Assembly (NCBI GenBank): GCA_030737875.1
Contig: CM060919.1
Coordinates: forward strand, 807,905,160-807,969,159
Length of the DNA stretch: 64,000 nucleotides
Source: Allium sativum
Taxonomy: Eukaryota > Streptophyta > Magnoliopsida > Asparagales > Amaryllidaceae
Reading direction: 5' to 3'
Shown here: positions 22,335-35,400 of the stretch, piece by piece
Numbering within the stretch: position 1 is the stretch's first letter
Layout of the letters: every line of letters begins with the position of its first letter
Notes under the pieces: model-generated
What the model was told of the DNA's origin: nothing
The model's input: the letters and a program-made list of their open reading frames with translations, nothing else
Database searches by the model: none
Position numbers and translations under genes: made by a program

Positions 22335-23280
22335 TGTAACAACCCGTAAAATCTGGGCCAGTTTAAAATTTTTATTTTGGCAATTATAGCGAGTTTTGAT
22401 TATTTAAAATGAATTATTTTAAATAATATCGACGAGAAATTTATTTTGAATATAATTACGACGTATATATTATATACGTCGTCGTTAGAATATAATATTT
22501 ATATATAATTATAAATAGAATTGAAAATGGCGCGGTAGTTCGATAATTCGATTTCAAACTTCAATTGAATGTACCGGGTGCAAAACAATCCGGATTTTAG
22601 TGAAACCAAAAATAATGGAATCTAATAGTGAATATCTTTCTAACGAAGTTAACAAACCGAGATTTCACTTTAGAAATGATAAGATATGTCCAGTTGAAAA
22701 TTCAGAATAGTCGCTGTGGAATTTATATATATTTTATATAATATATAGCCCTTAAAAATAGCCGTTTTGCAAACGACCTCGGATTTCGATGAAACCAGTT
22801 TTGTTGGGTCCGTGATGTTAAGTTGTTGCTAGGTTTCAAATTTCCTAATTTTTCGAATCGATATGTGAGCGTGGCAAAGGAAAACGCGTTTGACCAGTTT
22901 CAGTTGATTTTAATCGACTGGAAAATGGCCATTTTTCCAACGGTCTCAGAATTCAACGAAACTAGTTTTGTTAGGACCGTATCGTCAATACGAAGCTAGA
23001 AAACATTTTTCGGGAATTTTTCTAGTTAGTATGTGGCCCCGGTAATTGGAAATGTACGTTTAAAATTCAATATAGTGATTTAAATGTAAATTAGACAGAA
23101 ACTGATCGAAACGATCAAACCAGCTTACGATACATATCCCATTGTGTTCGGAATGGGGGTGAAACGCTATGGGCGACAGGCGGTGGGCCTCGTTTAGAGG
23201 TCGTATGTGAAAGTCAACCTTTTAATAATTAAATAATTAAATTAAAAAAAAAAAAAAAAAAATCCTTTCTCCTTAACTAC

Positions 23281-23655
23281 CTTGGCCCCCCCCGTCCATT
23301 CATTTCAACCAGAAAAGAAAAAAAAAAAAAAAAAAGGAAATCGAGAACGCGCCGCCGCCTGGGACTCGAAGCCGCTCGCCACCAACCCATGCCGGAGGCG
23401 CTCCCCTCCACCAGCTCCCTGCCGTGACCGCTTCTTCTCCCCCCCCTTCTCCTCCGTCTCTCCCCCCTTCTAAGTCGATGTCGCCAGGAACCCGAGCCCC
23501 CCCAGACCTAATCGCCGCCTCCGATGATTGTGCGCCACCCTTCCCCTCCCAACTCCGACGCCCAAACCAAGTCCGACCCCCTCCAATTTCAATCGGTGAG
23601 TATTTAGGGTTATTGATATTTTTATTTTATTTTTTTTATTATTTTTGTTTTACAG
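23281..23655 (+). other. G/C-rich exon-like block with an intron-like GT-AG tract (5' LTR of D)
   Basis: A G/C-rich island of about 315 bases in an A/T-rich LTR. It ends at CG|GTGAGT (23596) and is followed by a T-rich 60-base stretch ending TTTTACAG (23655). This looks like a plant leader exon and short intron. It encodes low-complexity P/S/R-rich peptides in more than one frame, whose length changes with a homopolymer between the LTRs, so a protein is unlikely. Either the retrotransposon leader or a captured gene 5' end. Confidence 0.4.
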
Positions 23656-23699
23656 GAAAAAAAAAACTAACTAAAACTGATTTTTTACTTTAATATTAA

Positions 23700-24045
23700 A
23701 ACTGATTTGAAATGGATTTAAAACTGATTTTTTATAATAAGTAAAAACTGAATTTTGTAAATAAGTAAAAACTGAATTTTATTTAGGTTAAAAACTGAAT
23801 TTTATTTAGGTTAAAAACTGAATTTTATTTAGGTTAAAAACTGAATTTTATTTAGGTTAAAAACTGAATTTTGTTTTGTTTAAAATCTGAATTTCATTTT
23901 GTTTAAAAACTGATTTTAATTAATGTTTAAAAACTGATTTTTGTTTAAAGTAAAATAAAAATTCGATTTTTATATATTGAACTTTGAAATAAAAATTCGA
24001 TTTTTATATATTGAACTTTGAAATAAAAATTCGATTTTTATATAT
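23700..24045 (+). repeat. 23-bp and 34-bp minisatellites (5' LTR of D)
   Basis: About five units of AGGTTAAAAACTGAATTTT plus ATTT at 23760-23880 with degenerate flanks, then three units containing ATAAAAATTCGATTTTTATA at 23950-24045. Confidence 0.85.
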
Positions 24046-24134
24046 ATAGTGACTACGGGCAACGAAGATGACGAAGAGGCGATAACGAGGAAGACTTCTG
24101 CAAATGAAGTGCCGTGGAGCTAGGATAGCTATAT

Positions 24135-24149
24135 GTGAGAATTTCTCAC
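24135..24149 (+). other. GTGAG/CTCAC hairpin of the D 5' LTR
   Basis: GTGAGAATTTCTCAC: stem as in A, B and the array, different loop. Repeated in the 3' LTR at 31277-31291. Confidence 0.55.
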
Positions 24150-25074
24150 CTTTCAATTTAATATTTCTAGTTATATATATATATACTAGGATGCAGACGG
24201 TGCTTATTAGAAGCACCCGACACCCGTCCACAGACCATGGACTTGTTTGATTGGTTGTGTAGTTGGTTAGATTATTTGATTAAAATTAAATTGTTTGGTG
24301 AGATGAATGGATTTGATTGATATGTGAATGGCGTGGGCCTTCACTAGACCGGGGATAAGGCTAGGCCTCGTCCCGTTTCTAGTATCGTGCCGTTATGCCG
24401 CCGAAATTTTCTAAAATATGTTAGAAAAAAATAAAAATATCATTTTATTGAATAAATGAATTGGATAGAAATTCATAGGTTGAAATAAAATGTTTTATCG
24501 TTAAAAATATAATTTTTAACGTGAATATGAAAAGAGTGAAGTGAATAAATAAATATTCATTTACAAACCAGATGGTTTGTTTATGTACACTTATTTGAAT
24601 GACATTGTTTGGGTCGATAAATTTTACACATCGCCCAACTGCACAATTAAAATCTGTGTTTGATTGTTTGAAACCCCACACGGGTGTTGGGATGAAATTT
24701 GAAGTTCACTCATCCTGATTGATTAAATATGTCGATCGATTGATTGACAGGCTGTTATAAGCGTTGAATATCTATATTTGATGCTTATACAGTGTAGTGC
24801 ACTTTGGTTGATGGTTGATTATTTTCAAAGTTATTATATACATGTGTTGTATGAAAATCCATATAATTAATTTTATATGGTAATTGATTGGGCCTCATTC
24901 CAATCGTGAAAATAAAGAATATTTTGATAATAACAAATATTTTGATAATAGGAAATATTTGAAATAGAATATTTGAAAATAGAAATTTATGAAGCCGTGT
25001 TGATTAGATTGACGCCATTTTGACGTAAACGATATTTATATCGATTTTATTCATTTTAAAATGAATATTGAAAA

Positions 25075-25270
25075 GTAATCTCGAAATCGAATTTTTCGAA
25101 ATGAATTGAATTGAAAACGATTTCGAAATGAATTGAATTGAAAACGATTTCGAAATGAATTGAATTGAAAACGATTTCGAAATGAATTGAATTGAAAACG
25201 ATTTCGAAATGAATTGAATTGAAAACGAATTCGAATTGAATTGAAAGTGAATTGAAATGAATTCAAATTG
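25075..25270 (+). repeat. 27-bp minisatellite (5' LTR of D)
   Basis: Unit CGATTTCGAAATGAATTGAA plus TTGAAAA, about five copies. Because 27 is a multiple of three it leaves an open minus-strand frame of repeated FRNRFQFNS, which is a by-product rather than a gene. Confidence 0.85.
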
Positions 25271-26123
25271 AATTGAAATTTGAATTGAATAGAAATGAAT
25301 TTTAAAACGAATTTATAAAGAAGAATTCAATTTTGATTTGAATTGAAATGGTAGTTGAAAATGTTTTTGAAACGAATTCAAAACTATATATATATAATTC
25401 GTTTTAAATAGAAATCGACGAAATATATATTATATATATTATATATATAATATAATGGCCTGAATAGAACGCGCCGCGCCGCGGCAGTTCGCGAATTTCG
25501 ACCATTTATTTCAAACGAACATTACGGGAGATCCGACCGTCGGATTCTCCTAAAACCGGAACCGTTGGGTTCGTATCGAAAAGAGCTTTCTAACGAATAT
25601 TAGAAATTTGAAATCTAACGGTTGGATTTGGAGATACGTCCAAATCAAATTCGAAAAAGGTCGCTGTAAGTGCAGTTCGATGACCATTGTTGGAAATCGA
25701 CTGTACGGGCCTTGATAAAATTATTAAAAATGGTAATAATTTGTGTAAAATCATAAGAAATGATTTAGAAAAGATTGGGATGAAAAACTCCCTATTTGAA
25801 AAGATAAAAATAGATTTTTATCAAAATGAACTAGTTTTGAACTAGAATTATAATTCTATTTATTTTTAAATAAATAAATTGAATTTGAAAAGGGTTTTGA
25901 AAATAACCAAAATTTCCAATGATTGCATTGGAGTGGATTTGAATCGAAATTGTCTTCGGAATATTTCGATGTTGGAATTTGTGATTATACGGATGTTGTT
26001 ACGGAAATTTGAAAGATATATATTTATATCGTTATTTCCAATACGACATTTGTTAATCGTAGAATTTGATATTGAATATAAGCCGATATATTTTCTATTC
26101 AGAGCCTTATATTGAATATCAAA

Positions 26124-26595
26124 TGTGATTTGGGTTTGTCGTGAATGGTGTCTTCACTAACACTGTTCTTGAACCCAGTTGAGAAAAGATTAAATCTTTT
26201 TATTTAGATTTAATGAAGTGTACCAATTAAATAATATTTAAATGGAATTGAATTGATATTGATTTTTGGGTTTATCGTGAACAGTGTTTTAAATAACACT
26301 TGTTCTTTAACCCGATAATTAATGAATGTGATTTGGGTTTGTCGTGAATGGTGTCTTCACTAACACTGTTCTTGAACCCAGCTGAGAAAAGATTAAATCT
26401 TTTGATTTAGATTTAATAAAGTGTACCAATTAAATAATATTTAATTGGAATTGAATGGATATTGATTTTTGGGTTTATCGTGAACAGTGTTTTAAATAAC
26501 ACTTGTTCTTTAACCCGATAATTAATGGGATGTGACTTTGGGTTTATCGTGAACCGTGTTTTAAATGACACTGATTCTTTAACCCAGTCACAGAT
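26124..26595 (+). repeat. 203-bp tandem with a series of hairpins (5' LTR of D)
   Basis: TGTGATTTGGGTTTGTCG recurs at 26124 and 26327, with a degenerate third start near 26531. Each unit holds two imperfect stem-loops with a GGGTTT-TCGTGAA left arm and a TTCTT-AACCC right arm around AACACTG-type centres, giving five in all. The same block is at 33266-33737 in the 3' LTR. Confidence 0.75.
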
Positions 26596-27852
26596 TAAAA
26601 CTAAGTGGAGTTTTAATGAATCTTTAATTAGATTGAAAAGATCGAGAATGGAGTATCACCAGTTTTGCTCCAGGCGATAGTTAAATCTTTAATTAGATTT
26701 GAATGTGAAATTTAGAAACTAACTGGCGGTTAGCCAAGCAGAATGGTTTTCTGGATATTGATCTGATGTTGGTTTCGGCCTTCGGGGTTAATATTTGGGG
26801 AATTATTCTCTTGATTAATTTACGGTTAGTGACTAATGAATTGGAATGAGGCGTATGTTGTGTTTGTGTAACACTTATTTAAAATATACGCGAGTTATTC
26901 GGAAAGACCGGGTTTATCCCATTCTGAATAACTGATGCGACGATAAGTCGAAGATGAAGACGATGGTCGAAGACCGGAGGTCTTCACGCCGTTTGGGGGA
27001 TAACTGATGATCTTGATTGGGCTGTACACCCAAGAAGATGGAAACAGTTAGTGATCGTCCAGACGTACTTGGAGATCGAAGGATATGCGGGGTACTAGGT
27101 GCCTCCGGTTTCGTTCAGACCCAGAACGGACTTGTAAATGGACTGTGTGTCTGACATCGGATTTCATTCTGTGTGACTGATATCGGTTGCATAGGATGGC
27201 TTGCCTGTGTGGCATGCTAAGATGCAAATGATCAAGGCTTCTGTTGAAAAGCAAAGTCTTGTGGTTGATGATCAAAGCACGGCCTTTGTGGCGTAGCTTT
27301 GTGTAACGTTTTCCTCGCGTGTTTCACACCCGGTATGAACCAAAAACGGGAGACGGACGTCAGGGGGGACATGCGTTTTCTTTCTAGCTAGAAGTGGCGT
27401 CAGTGGTTTTACACGCCCTGACGAGTTTGACTTATGTGGTTGTTGCTGTTGCGAGGCGCCTCGGATTGATCGGTCGTTCTCGAACCGATGGAGTCATTTA
27501 GTTGGCTCGCTTACGCCCCAAAGGGCGGAGAAACGTATTGTTCAGGCATTATAATCCACTTCGTGTGGACCGGCCCTGAGGATCCAAGGTACGGTTGCGG
27601 CTGTGCCTGAGACTCGGGCTAGACAGTCTCGAATCGGTTGAGGATCTTGCCCCTAGCCTCGGTTCATAGATGGAAATCCAATTTCCAAATACGTGACTTT
27701 GCGGTTTTATTTGTAAAACTATATATGGCGACATAGTGGTATGGGGCATTCATGCCGCCTATGATTGATACTTATGATTTGAAGTTGTTTTATACTCTAT
27801 GCACTTATAATAGTATCAAATGATTTGTTTTAAACGTATCAAGCATTCTTTG

Positions 27853-27922
27853 GCTGTTATAAGGGAAAACCCTATCCTCGACTGCGTTGCATTGTGTGAT
27901 GGGACCTGGGTCTTATAACAGC
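27853..27922 (+). other. Conserved TAAG/CTTA stem-loop, D version (5' LTR)
   Basis: GCTGTTATAAG (27853-27863) pairs over all 11 bases with CTTATAACAGC (27912-27922). The 63-kb D-type copy has TATTATAAG/CTTATAATA, a G-C to A-T exchange on both arms. Second copy at 34995-35064. Confidence 0.65.
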
Positions 27923-28445
27923 TTCATTTTTCTTTATTTAGCATTGCGCTGTTTGTTTTATGCACTGGTATTCTTGGGAGGAAACCCGTTCCGTGTTATA
28001 CGGCGTGGTCCCTTGATTTACCTTACTTTGAAAATAAAGATTAATAACTGTTTTAGTTCTCACACCAGTCACATGACTGACCTGGAGTTTATTGTTTCAA
28101 CCTAAACTCTGGGTGCCCTTATTTCGACACGGGCAGCTAGTAGTTTCGGTTTTGCAGATTTATATTCACAGGATCCTGGTTTACAGCTGGAACAATATCC
28201 GGAAAGCTTTGTATCCGTATATCTCTTCTAGTTGTGTATTGTATTATTTTCCGCTGCTATGTATTTAAATGTAATTTAAATCTCTGATATTTCCGTGTAA
28301 TATTCGTTTATACTCTGTATATTCTTGTAATCTGATGCATTGTTGTAATATACAATGAAATGTTCTTTTGATATGTGTTCTGTTGTGGTTTGTTCTCGAA
28401 CTATCCGACGCTTTCCTTTACGGGGAGGTTGCGGGTCCTCACACG

Positions 28446-28457
28446 TGGTATCAGAGC
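28446..28457 (+). other. Primer-binding site of element D (tRNA-iMet)
   Basis: TGGTATCAGAGC, two bases after the LTR end CACA. Confidence 0.9.
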
Positions 28458-28518
28458 TTTGGTTTACAGAGCTCAGAGAACAAGACACATTAGAACTATA
28501 CGAAAGAATTCATCAGAT

Positions 28519-28576
28519 ATTGGGTTAGTAATATCCAATGGGAATGACTCGTTAGAGATGGGATCAGTAGTATCCT
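28519..28576 (+). other. Two post-PBS hairpins of element D
   Basis: First: ATTGG...CCAAT around GTTAGTAATAT (28519-28539). Second: GGGATCAGTAGTATCCT (28560-28576) with GGAT/ATCC. Both share the TAGTA-type loop with the single hairpins of A, C and the array, so the motif appears duplicated in D. Confidence 0.55.
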
Positions 28577-29129
28577 AGAACGAGTGTGAAGAGTATATTT
28601 TTCAAATGAAAACAATTTTTGTTTTGAAAATTTAAATCAATTATTCGTATTTGGTTATTTATTTATATTGACGTGGACAATGCAGTATATAAAGGTTTTG
28701 GGTATACGTCTGATCCACGTGTATTCGAAGTTTTAATATACTGGATAGATATAGAGTTACACCCTAGTCGCACGGACCTGATTCTGATGGTTGACGCGTC
28801 ATCATTAGTAATTAGCTTCGTGTTTCGAAGGTGTGATTTTCTATATATTTCCATTAGACTGGTGTGAGAACCAAAATTAGATAGGGCTAATTGTGTGATT
28901 TGGCATCAAAAACAGGATTTTTGTATGTGTATCAAAATTATGAATTTGAAACTCTAATTCACTAATTGATTGATGTTTGTGTTGTTTGTTTAGTTGTTTG
29001 CTAATTTTTAGCCATTTAGCCTAATTGAATCAAACATTGACTTGTATTGAAATTTGGTCGCATTTGCTTGCATATACATGTATATCATTGAACAGGTCAT
29101 AGCAAGGAGGCTAGAGCCGAGAATAAAAT

Positions 29130-29330
29130 TTGTTTGCCCGACAAATAGGTACATGTTTACTACATAATTTCCTGTTTTGTTTGGGTGATGATGATTTTGT
29201 GAGCCTATTGGCTAGCCGCTTGGCTTTTTCTTTTTCTTTTTGAGATCTGAAGGACCGGGGAAGCTATTTGAAATTCCCCGATGCTCCCGGTGCAGGGGAG
29301 GTTATGGCGAAATTTTTCAAAAATTTAGGG
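29130..29330 (+). other. Conserved pre-polypurine-tract module of element D
   Basis: TGCCCGACAAATAGGTACAT, spacer, AGCCGCTTGGCT, TTTTCTTTTTCTTTTTGAG, CCCCGATGCTCCCGGTGCAG, GGGAGGTTATGGCGAAATTT. Same order as in A, C and the array. In a 1-kb internal region it takes up a fifth of the space. Confidence 0.65.
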
Positions 29331-29460
29331 TGTTAGCCAAATTTTTGAAGTTTTGAAAATTCTCAGAAACTAAAGAGTTGGAGAATGGAAGCCTGATCGA
29401 TCGTAGAGCTGATTAATCAAACCACTTTCGACTTTGTTCCTTTTCGGGGACGAAAAGTTT

Positions 29461-29474
29461 TAAGTGGGGGAGAT
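29461..29474 (+). other. Polypurine tract of element D
   Basis: TAAGTGGGGGAGAT directly before the 3' LTR, preceded by GGGGACGAAAAGTTT. Confidence 0.85.
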
Positions 29475-32400
29475 TGTAACAACCCGTAAAATCTGGGCCA
29501 GTTTAAAATTTTTATTTTGGCAATTATAGCGAGTTTTGATTATTTAAAATGAATTATTTTAAATAATATCGACGAGAAATTTATTTTGAATATAATTACG
29601 ACGTATATATTATATACGTCGTCGTTAGAATATAATATTTATATATAATTATAAATAGAATTGAAAATGGCGCGGTAGTTCGATAATTCGATTTCAAACT
29701 TCAATTGAATGTACCGGGTGCAAAACAATCCGGATTTTAGTGAAACCAAAAATAATGGAATCTAATAGTGAATATCTTTCTAACGAAGTTAACAAACCGA
29801 GATTTCACTTTAGAAATGATAAGATATGTCCAGTTGAAAATTCAGAATAGTCGCTGTGGAATTTATATATATTTTATATAATATATAGCCCTTAAAAATA
29901 GCCGTTTTGCAAACGACCTCGGATTTCGATGAAACCAGTTTTGTTGGGTCCGTGATGTTAAGTTGTTGCTAGGTTTCAAATTTCCTAATTTTTCGAATCG
30001 ATATGTGAGCGTGGCAAAGGAAAACGCGTTTGACCAGTTTCAGTTGATTTTAATCGACTGGAAAATGGCCATTTTTCCAACGGTCTCAGAATTCAACGAA
30101 ACTAGTTTTGTTAGGACCGTATCGTCAATACGAAGCTAGAAAACATTTTTCGGGAATTTTTCTAGTTAGTATGTGGCCCCGGTAATTGGAAATGTACATT
30201 TAAAATTCAATATAGTGATTTAAATGTAAATTAGACAGAAACTGATCGAAACGATCAAACCAGCTTACGATACATATCCCATTGTGTTCGGAATGGGGGT
30301 GAAACGCTATGGGCGACAGGCGGTGGGCCTCGTTTAGAGGTCGTATGTGAAAGTCAACCTTTTAATAATTAAATAATTAAATTAAAAAAAAAAAAAAAAA
30401 TCCTTTCTCCTTAACTACCTTGGCCCCCCCCCCCCCCGTCCATTCATTTCAACCAGAAAAGAAAAAAAAAAAAAAGAAGGAAATCGAGAACGCGCCGCCG
30501 CCTGGGACTCGAAGCCGCTCGCCACCAACCCATGCCGGAGGCGCTCCCCTCCACCAGCTCCCTGCCGTGACCGCTTCTTCTCCCCCCCCTTCTCCTCCGT
30601 CTCTCCCCCCTTCTAAGTCGATGTCGCCAGGAACCCGAGCCCCCCCAGACCTAATCGCCGCCTCCGATGATTGTGCGCCACCCTTCCCCTCCCAACTCCG
30701 ACGCCCAAACCAAGTCCGACCCCCTCCAATTTCAATCGGTGAGTATTTAGGGTTATTGATATTTTTATTTTATTTTTTTTATTATTTTTGTTTTACAGGA
30801 AAAAAAAACTAACTAAAACTGATTTTTTACTTTAATATTAAAACTGATTTGAAATGGATTTAAAACTGATTTTTTATAATAAGTAAAAACTGAATTTTGT
30901 AAATAAGTAAAAACTGAATTTTATTTAGGTTAAAAACTGAATTTTATTTAGGTTAAAAACTGAATTTTATTTAGGTTAAAAACTGAATTTTATTTAGGTT
31001 AAAAACTGAATTTTGTTTTGTTTAAAATCTGAATTTCATTTTGTTTAAAAACTGATTTTAATTAATGTTTAAAAACTGATTTTTGTTTAAAGTAAAATAA
31101 AAATTCGATTTTTATATATTGAACTTTGAAATAAAAATTCGATTTTTATATATTGAACTTTGAAATAAAAATTCGATTTTTATATATATAGTGACTACGG
31201 GCAACGAAGATGACGAAGAGGCGATAACGAGGAAGACTTCTGCAAATGAAGTGCCGTGGAGCTAGGATAGCTATATGTGAGAATTTCTCACCTTTCAATT
31301 TAATATTTCTAGTTATATATATATATACTAGGATGCAGACGGTGCTTATTAGAAGCACCCGACACCCGTCCACAGACCATGGACTTGTTTGATTGGTTGT
31401 GTAGTTGGTTAGATTATTTGATTAAAATTAAATTGTTTGGTGAGATGAATGGATTTGATTGATATGTGAATGGCGTGGGCCTTCACTAGACCGGGGATAA
31501 GGCTAGGCCTCGTCCCGTTTCTAGTATCGTGCCGTTATGCCGCCGAAATTTTCTAAGATATGTTAGAAAAAAATAAAAATATCATTTTATTGAATAAATG
31601 AATTGGATAGAAATTCATAGGTTGAAATAAAATGTTTTATCGTTAAAAATATAATTTTTAACGTGAATATGAAAAGAGTGAAGTGAATAAATAAATATTC
31701 ATTTACAAACCAGATGGTTTGTTTATGTACACTTATTTGAATGACATTGTTTGGGTCGATAAATTTTACACATCGCCCAACTGCACAATTAAAATCTGTG
31801 TTTGATTGTTTGAAACCCCACACGGGTGTTGGGATGAAATTTGAAGTTCACTCATCCTGATTGATTAAATATGTCGATCGATTGATTGACAGGCTGTTAT
31901 AAGCGTTGAATATCTATATTTGATGCTTATACAGTGTAGTGCACTTTGGTTGATGGTTGATTATTTTCAAAGTTATTATATACATGTGTTGTATGAAAAT
32001 CCATATAATTAATTTTATATGGTAATTGATTGGGCCTCATTCCAATCGTGAAAATAAAGAATATTTTGATAATAACAAATATTTTGATAATAGGAAATAT
32101 TTGAAATAGAATATTTGAAAATAGAAATTTATGAAGCCGTGTTGATTAGATTGACGCCATTTTGACGTAAACGATATTTATATCGATTTTATTCATTTTA
32201 AAATGAATATTGAAAAGTAATCTCGAAATCGAATTTTTCGAAATGAATTGAATTGAAAACGATTTCGAAATGAATTGAATTGAAAACGATTTCGAAATGA
32301 ATTGAATTGAAAACGATTTCGAAATGAATTGAATTGAAAACGATTTCGAAATGAATTGAATTGAAAACGAATTCGAATTGAATTGAAAGTGAATTGAAAT

Positions 32401-35400
32401 GAATTCAAATTGAATTGAAATTTGAATTGAATAGAAATGAATTTTAAAACGAATTTATAAAGAAGAATTCAATTTTGATTTGAATTGAAATGGTAGTTGA
32501 AAATGTTTTTGAAACGAATTCAAAACTATATATATATAATTCGTTTTAAATAGAAATCGACGAAATATATATTATATATATTATATATATAATATAATGG
32601 CCTGAATAGAACGCGCCGCGCCGCGGCAGTTCGCGAATTTCGACCATTTATTTCAAACGAACATTACGGGAGATCCGACCGTCGGATTCTCCTAAAACCG
32701 GAACCGTTGGGTTCGTATCGAAAAGAGCTTTCTAACGAATATTAGAAATTTGAAATCTAACGGTTGGATTTGGAGATACGTCCAAATCAAATTCGAAAAA
32801 GGTCGCTGTAAGTGCAGTTCGATGACCATTGTTGGAAATCGACTGTACGGGCCTTGATAAAATTATTAAAAATGGTAATAATTTGTGTAAAATCATAAGA
32901 AATGATTTAGAAAAGATTGGGATGAAAAACTCCCTATTTGAAAAGATAAAAATAGATTTTTATCAAAATGAACTAGTTTTGAACTAGAATTATAATTCTA
33001 TTTATTTTTAAATAAATAAATTGAATTTGAAAAGGGTTTTGAAAATAACCAAAATTTCCAATGATTGCATTGGAGTGGATTTGAATCGAAATTGTCTTCG
33101 GAATATTTCGATGTTGGAATTTGTGATTATACGGATGTTGTTACGGAAATTTGAAAGATATATATTTATATCGTTATTTCCAATACGACATTTGTTAATC
33201 GTAGAATTTGATATTGAATATAAGCCGATATATTTTCTATTCAGAGCCTTATATTGAATATCAAATGTGATTTGGGTTTGTCGTGAATGGTGTCTTCACT
33301 AACACTGTTCTTGAACCCAGTTGAGAAAAGATTAAATCTTTTTATTTAGATTTAATGAAGTGTACCAATTAAATAATATTTAAATGGAATTGAATTGATA
33401 TTGATTTTTGGGTTTATCGTGAACAGTGTTTTAAATAACACTTGTTCTTTAACCCGATAATTAATGAATGTGATTTGGGTTTGTCGTGAATGGTGTCTTC
33501 ACTAACACTGTTCTTGAACCCAGCTGAGAAAAGATTAAATCTTTTGATTTAGATTTAATAAAGTGTACCAATTAAATAATATTTAATTGGAATTGAATGG
33601 ATATTGATTTTTGGGTTTATCGTGAACAGTGTTTTAAATAACACTTGTTCTTTAACCCGATAATTAATGGGATGTGACTTTGGGTTTATCGTGAACCGTG
33701 TTTTAAATGACACTGATTCTTTAACCCAGTCACAGATTAAAACTAAGTGGAGTTTTAATGAATCTTTAATTAGATTGAAAAGATCGAGAATGGAGTATCA
33801 CCAGTTTTGCTCCAGGCGATAGTTAAATCTTTAATTAGATTTGAATGTGAAATTTAGAAACTAACTGGCGGTTAGCCAAGCAGAATGGTTTTCTGGATAT
33901 TGATCTGATGTTGGTTTCGGCCTTCGGGGTTAATATTTGGGGAATTATTCTCTTGATTAATTTACGGTTAGTGACTAATGAATTGGAATGAGGCGTATGT
34001 TGTGTTTGTGTAACACTTATTTAAAATATACGCGAGTTATTCGGAAAGACCGGGTTTATCCCATTCTGAATAACTGATGCGACGATAAGTCGAAGATGAA
34101 GACGATGGTCGAAGACCGGAGGTCTTCACGCCGTTTGGGGGATAACTGATGATCTTGATTGGGCTGTACACCCAAGAAGATGGAAACAGTTAGTGATCGT
34201 CCAGACGTACTTGGAGATCGAAGGATATGCGGGGTACTAGGTGCCTCCGGTTTCGTTCAGACCCAGAACGGACTTGTAAATGGACTGTGTGTCTGACATC
34301 GGATTTCATTCTGTGTGACTGATATCGGTTGCATAGGATGGCTTGCCTGTGTGGCATGCTAAGATGCAAATGATCAAGGCTTCTGTTGAAAAGCAAAGTC
34401 TTGTGGTTGATGATCAAAGCACGGCCTTTGTGGCGTAGCTTTGTGTAACGTTTTCCTCGCGTGTTTCACACCCGGTATGAACCAAAAACGGGAGACGGAC
34501 GTCAGGGGGGACATGCGTTTTCTTTCTAGCTAGAAGTGGCGTCAGTGGTTTTACACGCCCTGACGAGTTTGACTTATGTGGTTGTTGCTGTTGCGAGGCG
34601 CCTCGGATTGATCGGTCGTTCTCGAACCGATGGAGTCATTTAGTTGGCTCGCTTACGCCCCAAAGGGCGGAGAAACGTATTGTTCAGGCATTATAATCCA
34701 CTTCGTGTGGACCGGCCCTGAGGATCCAAGGTACGGTTGCGGCTGTGCCTGAGACTCGGGCTAGACAGTCTCGAATCGGTTGAGGATCTTGCCCCTAGCC
34801 TCGGTTCATAGATGGAAATCCAATTTCCAAATACGTGACTTTGCGGTTTTATTTGTAAAACTATATATGGCGACATAGTGGTATGGGGCATTCATGCCGC
34901 CTATGATTGATACTTATGATTTGAAGTTGTTTTATACTCTATGCACTTATAATAGTATCAAATGATTTGTTTTAAACGTATCAAGCATTCTTTGGCTGTT
35001 ATAAGGGAAAACCCTATCCTCGACTGCGTTGCATTGTGTGATGGGACCTGGGTCTTATAACAGCTTCATTTTTCTTTATTTAGCATTGCGCTGTTTGTTT
35101 TATGCACTGGTATTCTTGGGAGGAAACCCGTTCCGTGTTATACGGCGTGGTCCCTTGATTTACCTTACTTTGAAAATAAAGATTAATAACTGTTTTAGTT
35201 CTCACACCAGTCACATGACTGACCTGGAGTTTATTGTTTCAACCTAAACTCTGGGTGCCCTTATTTCGACACGGGCAGCTAGTAGTTTCGGTTTTGCAGA
35301 TTTATATTCACAGGATCCTGGTTTACAGCTGGAACAATATCCGGAAAGCTTTGTATCCGTATATCTCTTCTAGTTGTGTATTGTATTATTTTCCGCTGCT

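Larger units (their letters stand above)
22335..28443 (+). mobile_element. 5' LTR of element D (6109 bp)
   Basis: Starts TGTAACAACCCG and ends CGGGTCCTCACA. In order: A/T-rich upstream part, a G/C-rich leader-like block (23281-23595) with an intron-like tract, minisatellites (23700, 25075), a 203-bp tandem with hairpins (26124), a G/C-richer part (26900-27700), and the conserved stem-loop (27853) and CAGTC/GACTG hairpin (28066). Short open frames here are repeated exactly in the other LTR and carry no domain. Confidence 0.92.
28444..29474 (+). mobile_element. Internal region of element D (1.03 kb, noncoding)
   Basis: Holds only a primer-binding site (28446-28457), two post-PBS hairpins, the conserved pre-polypurine-tract module (29130-29330) and the polypurine tract (29461-29474). 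There is no frame longer than about 65 codons. It is close to a minimal set of cis signals for reverse transcription. Confidence 0.9.

Noticed and set aside
23282..23693. P/S/R-rich frames in the D LTR (also 30420-30812)
   Set aside because: Frame and length differ between the two LTRs because a C-run and an A-run changed length; the reading is low complexity with no domain.
25051..25266. Minus-strand frame encoding nine-residue repeats (FRNRFQFNS)
   Set aside because: It is produced by a 27-bp minisatellite whose period is a multiple of three. The duplicate in the other D LTR is the same DNA, not conservation of a protein.
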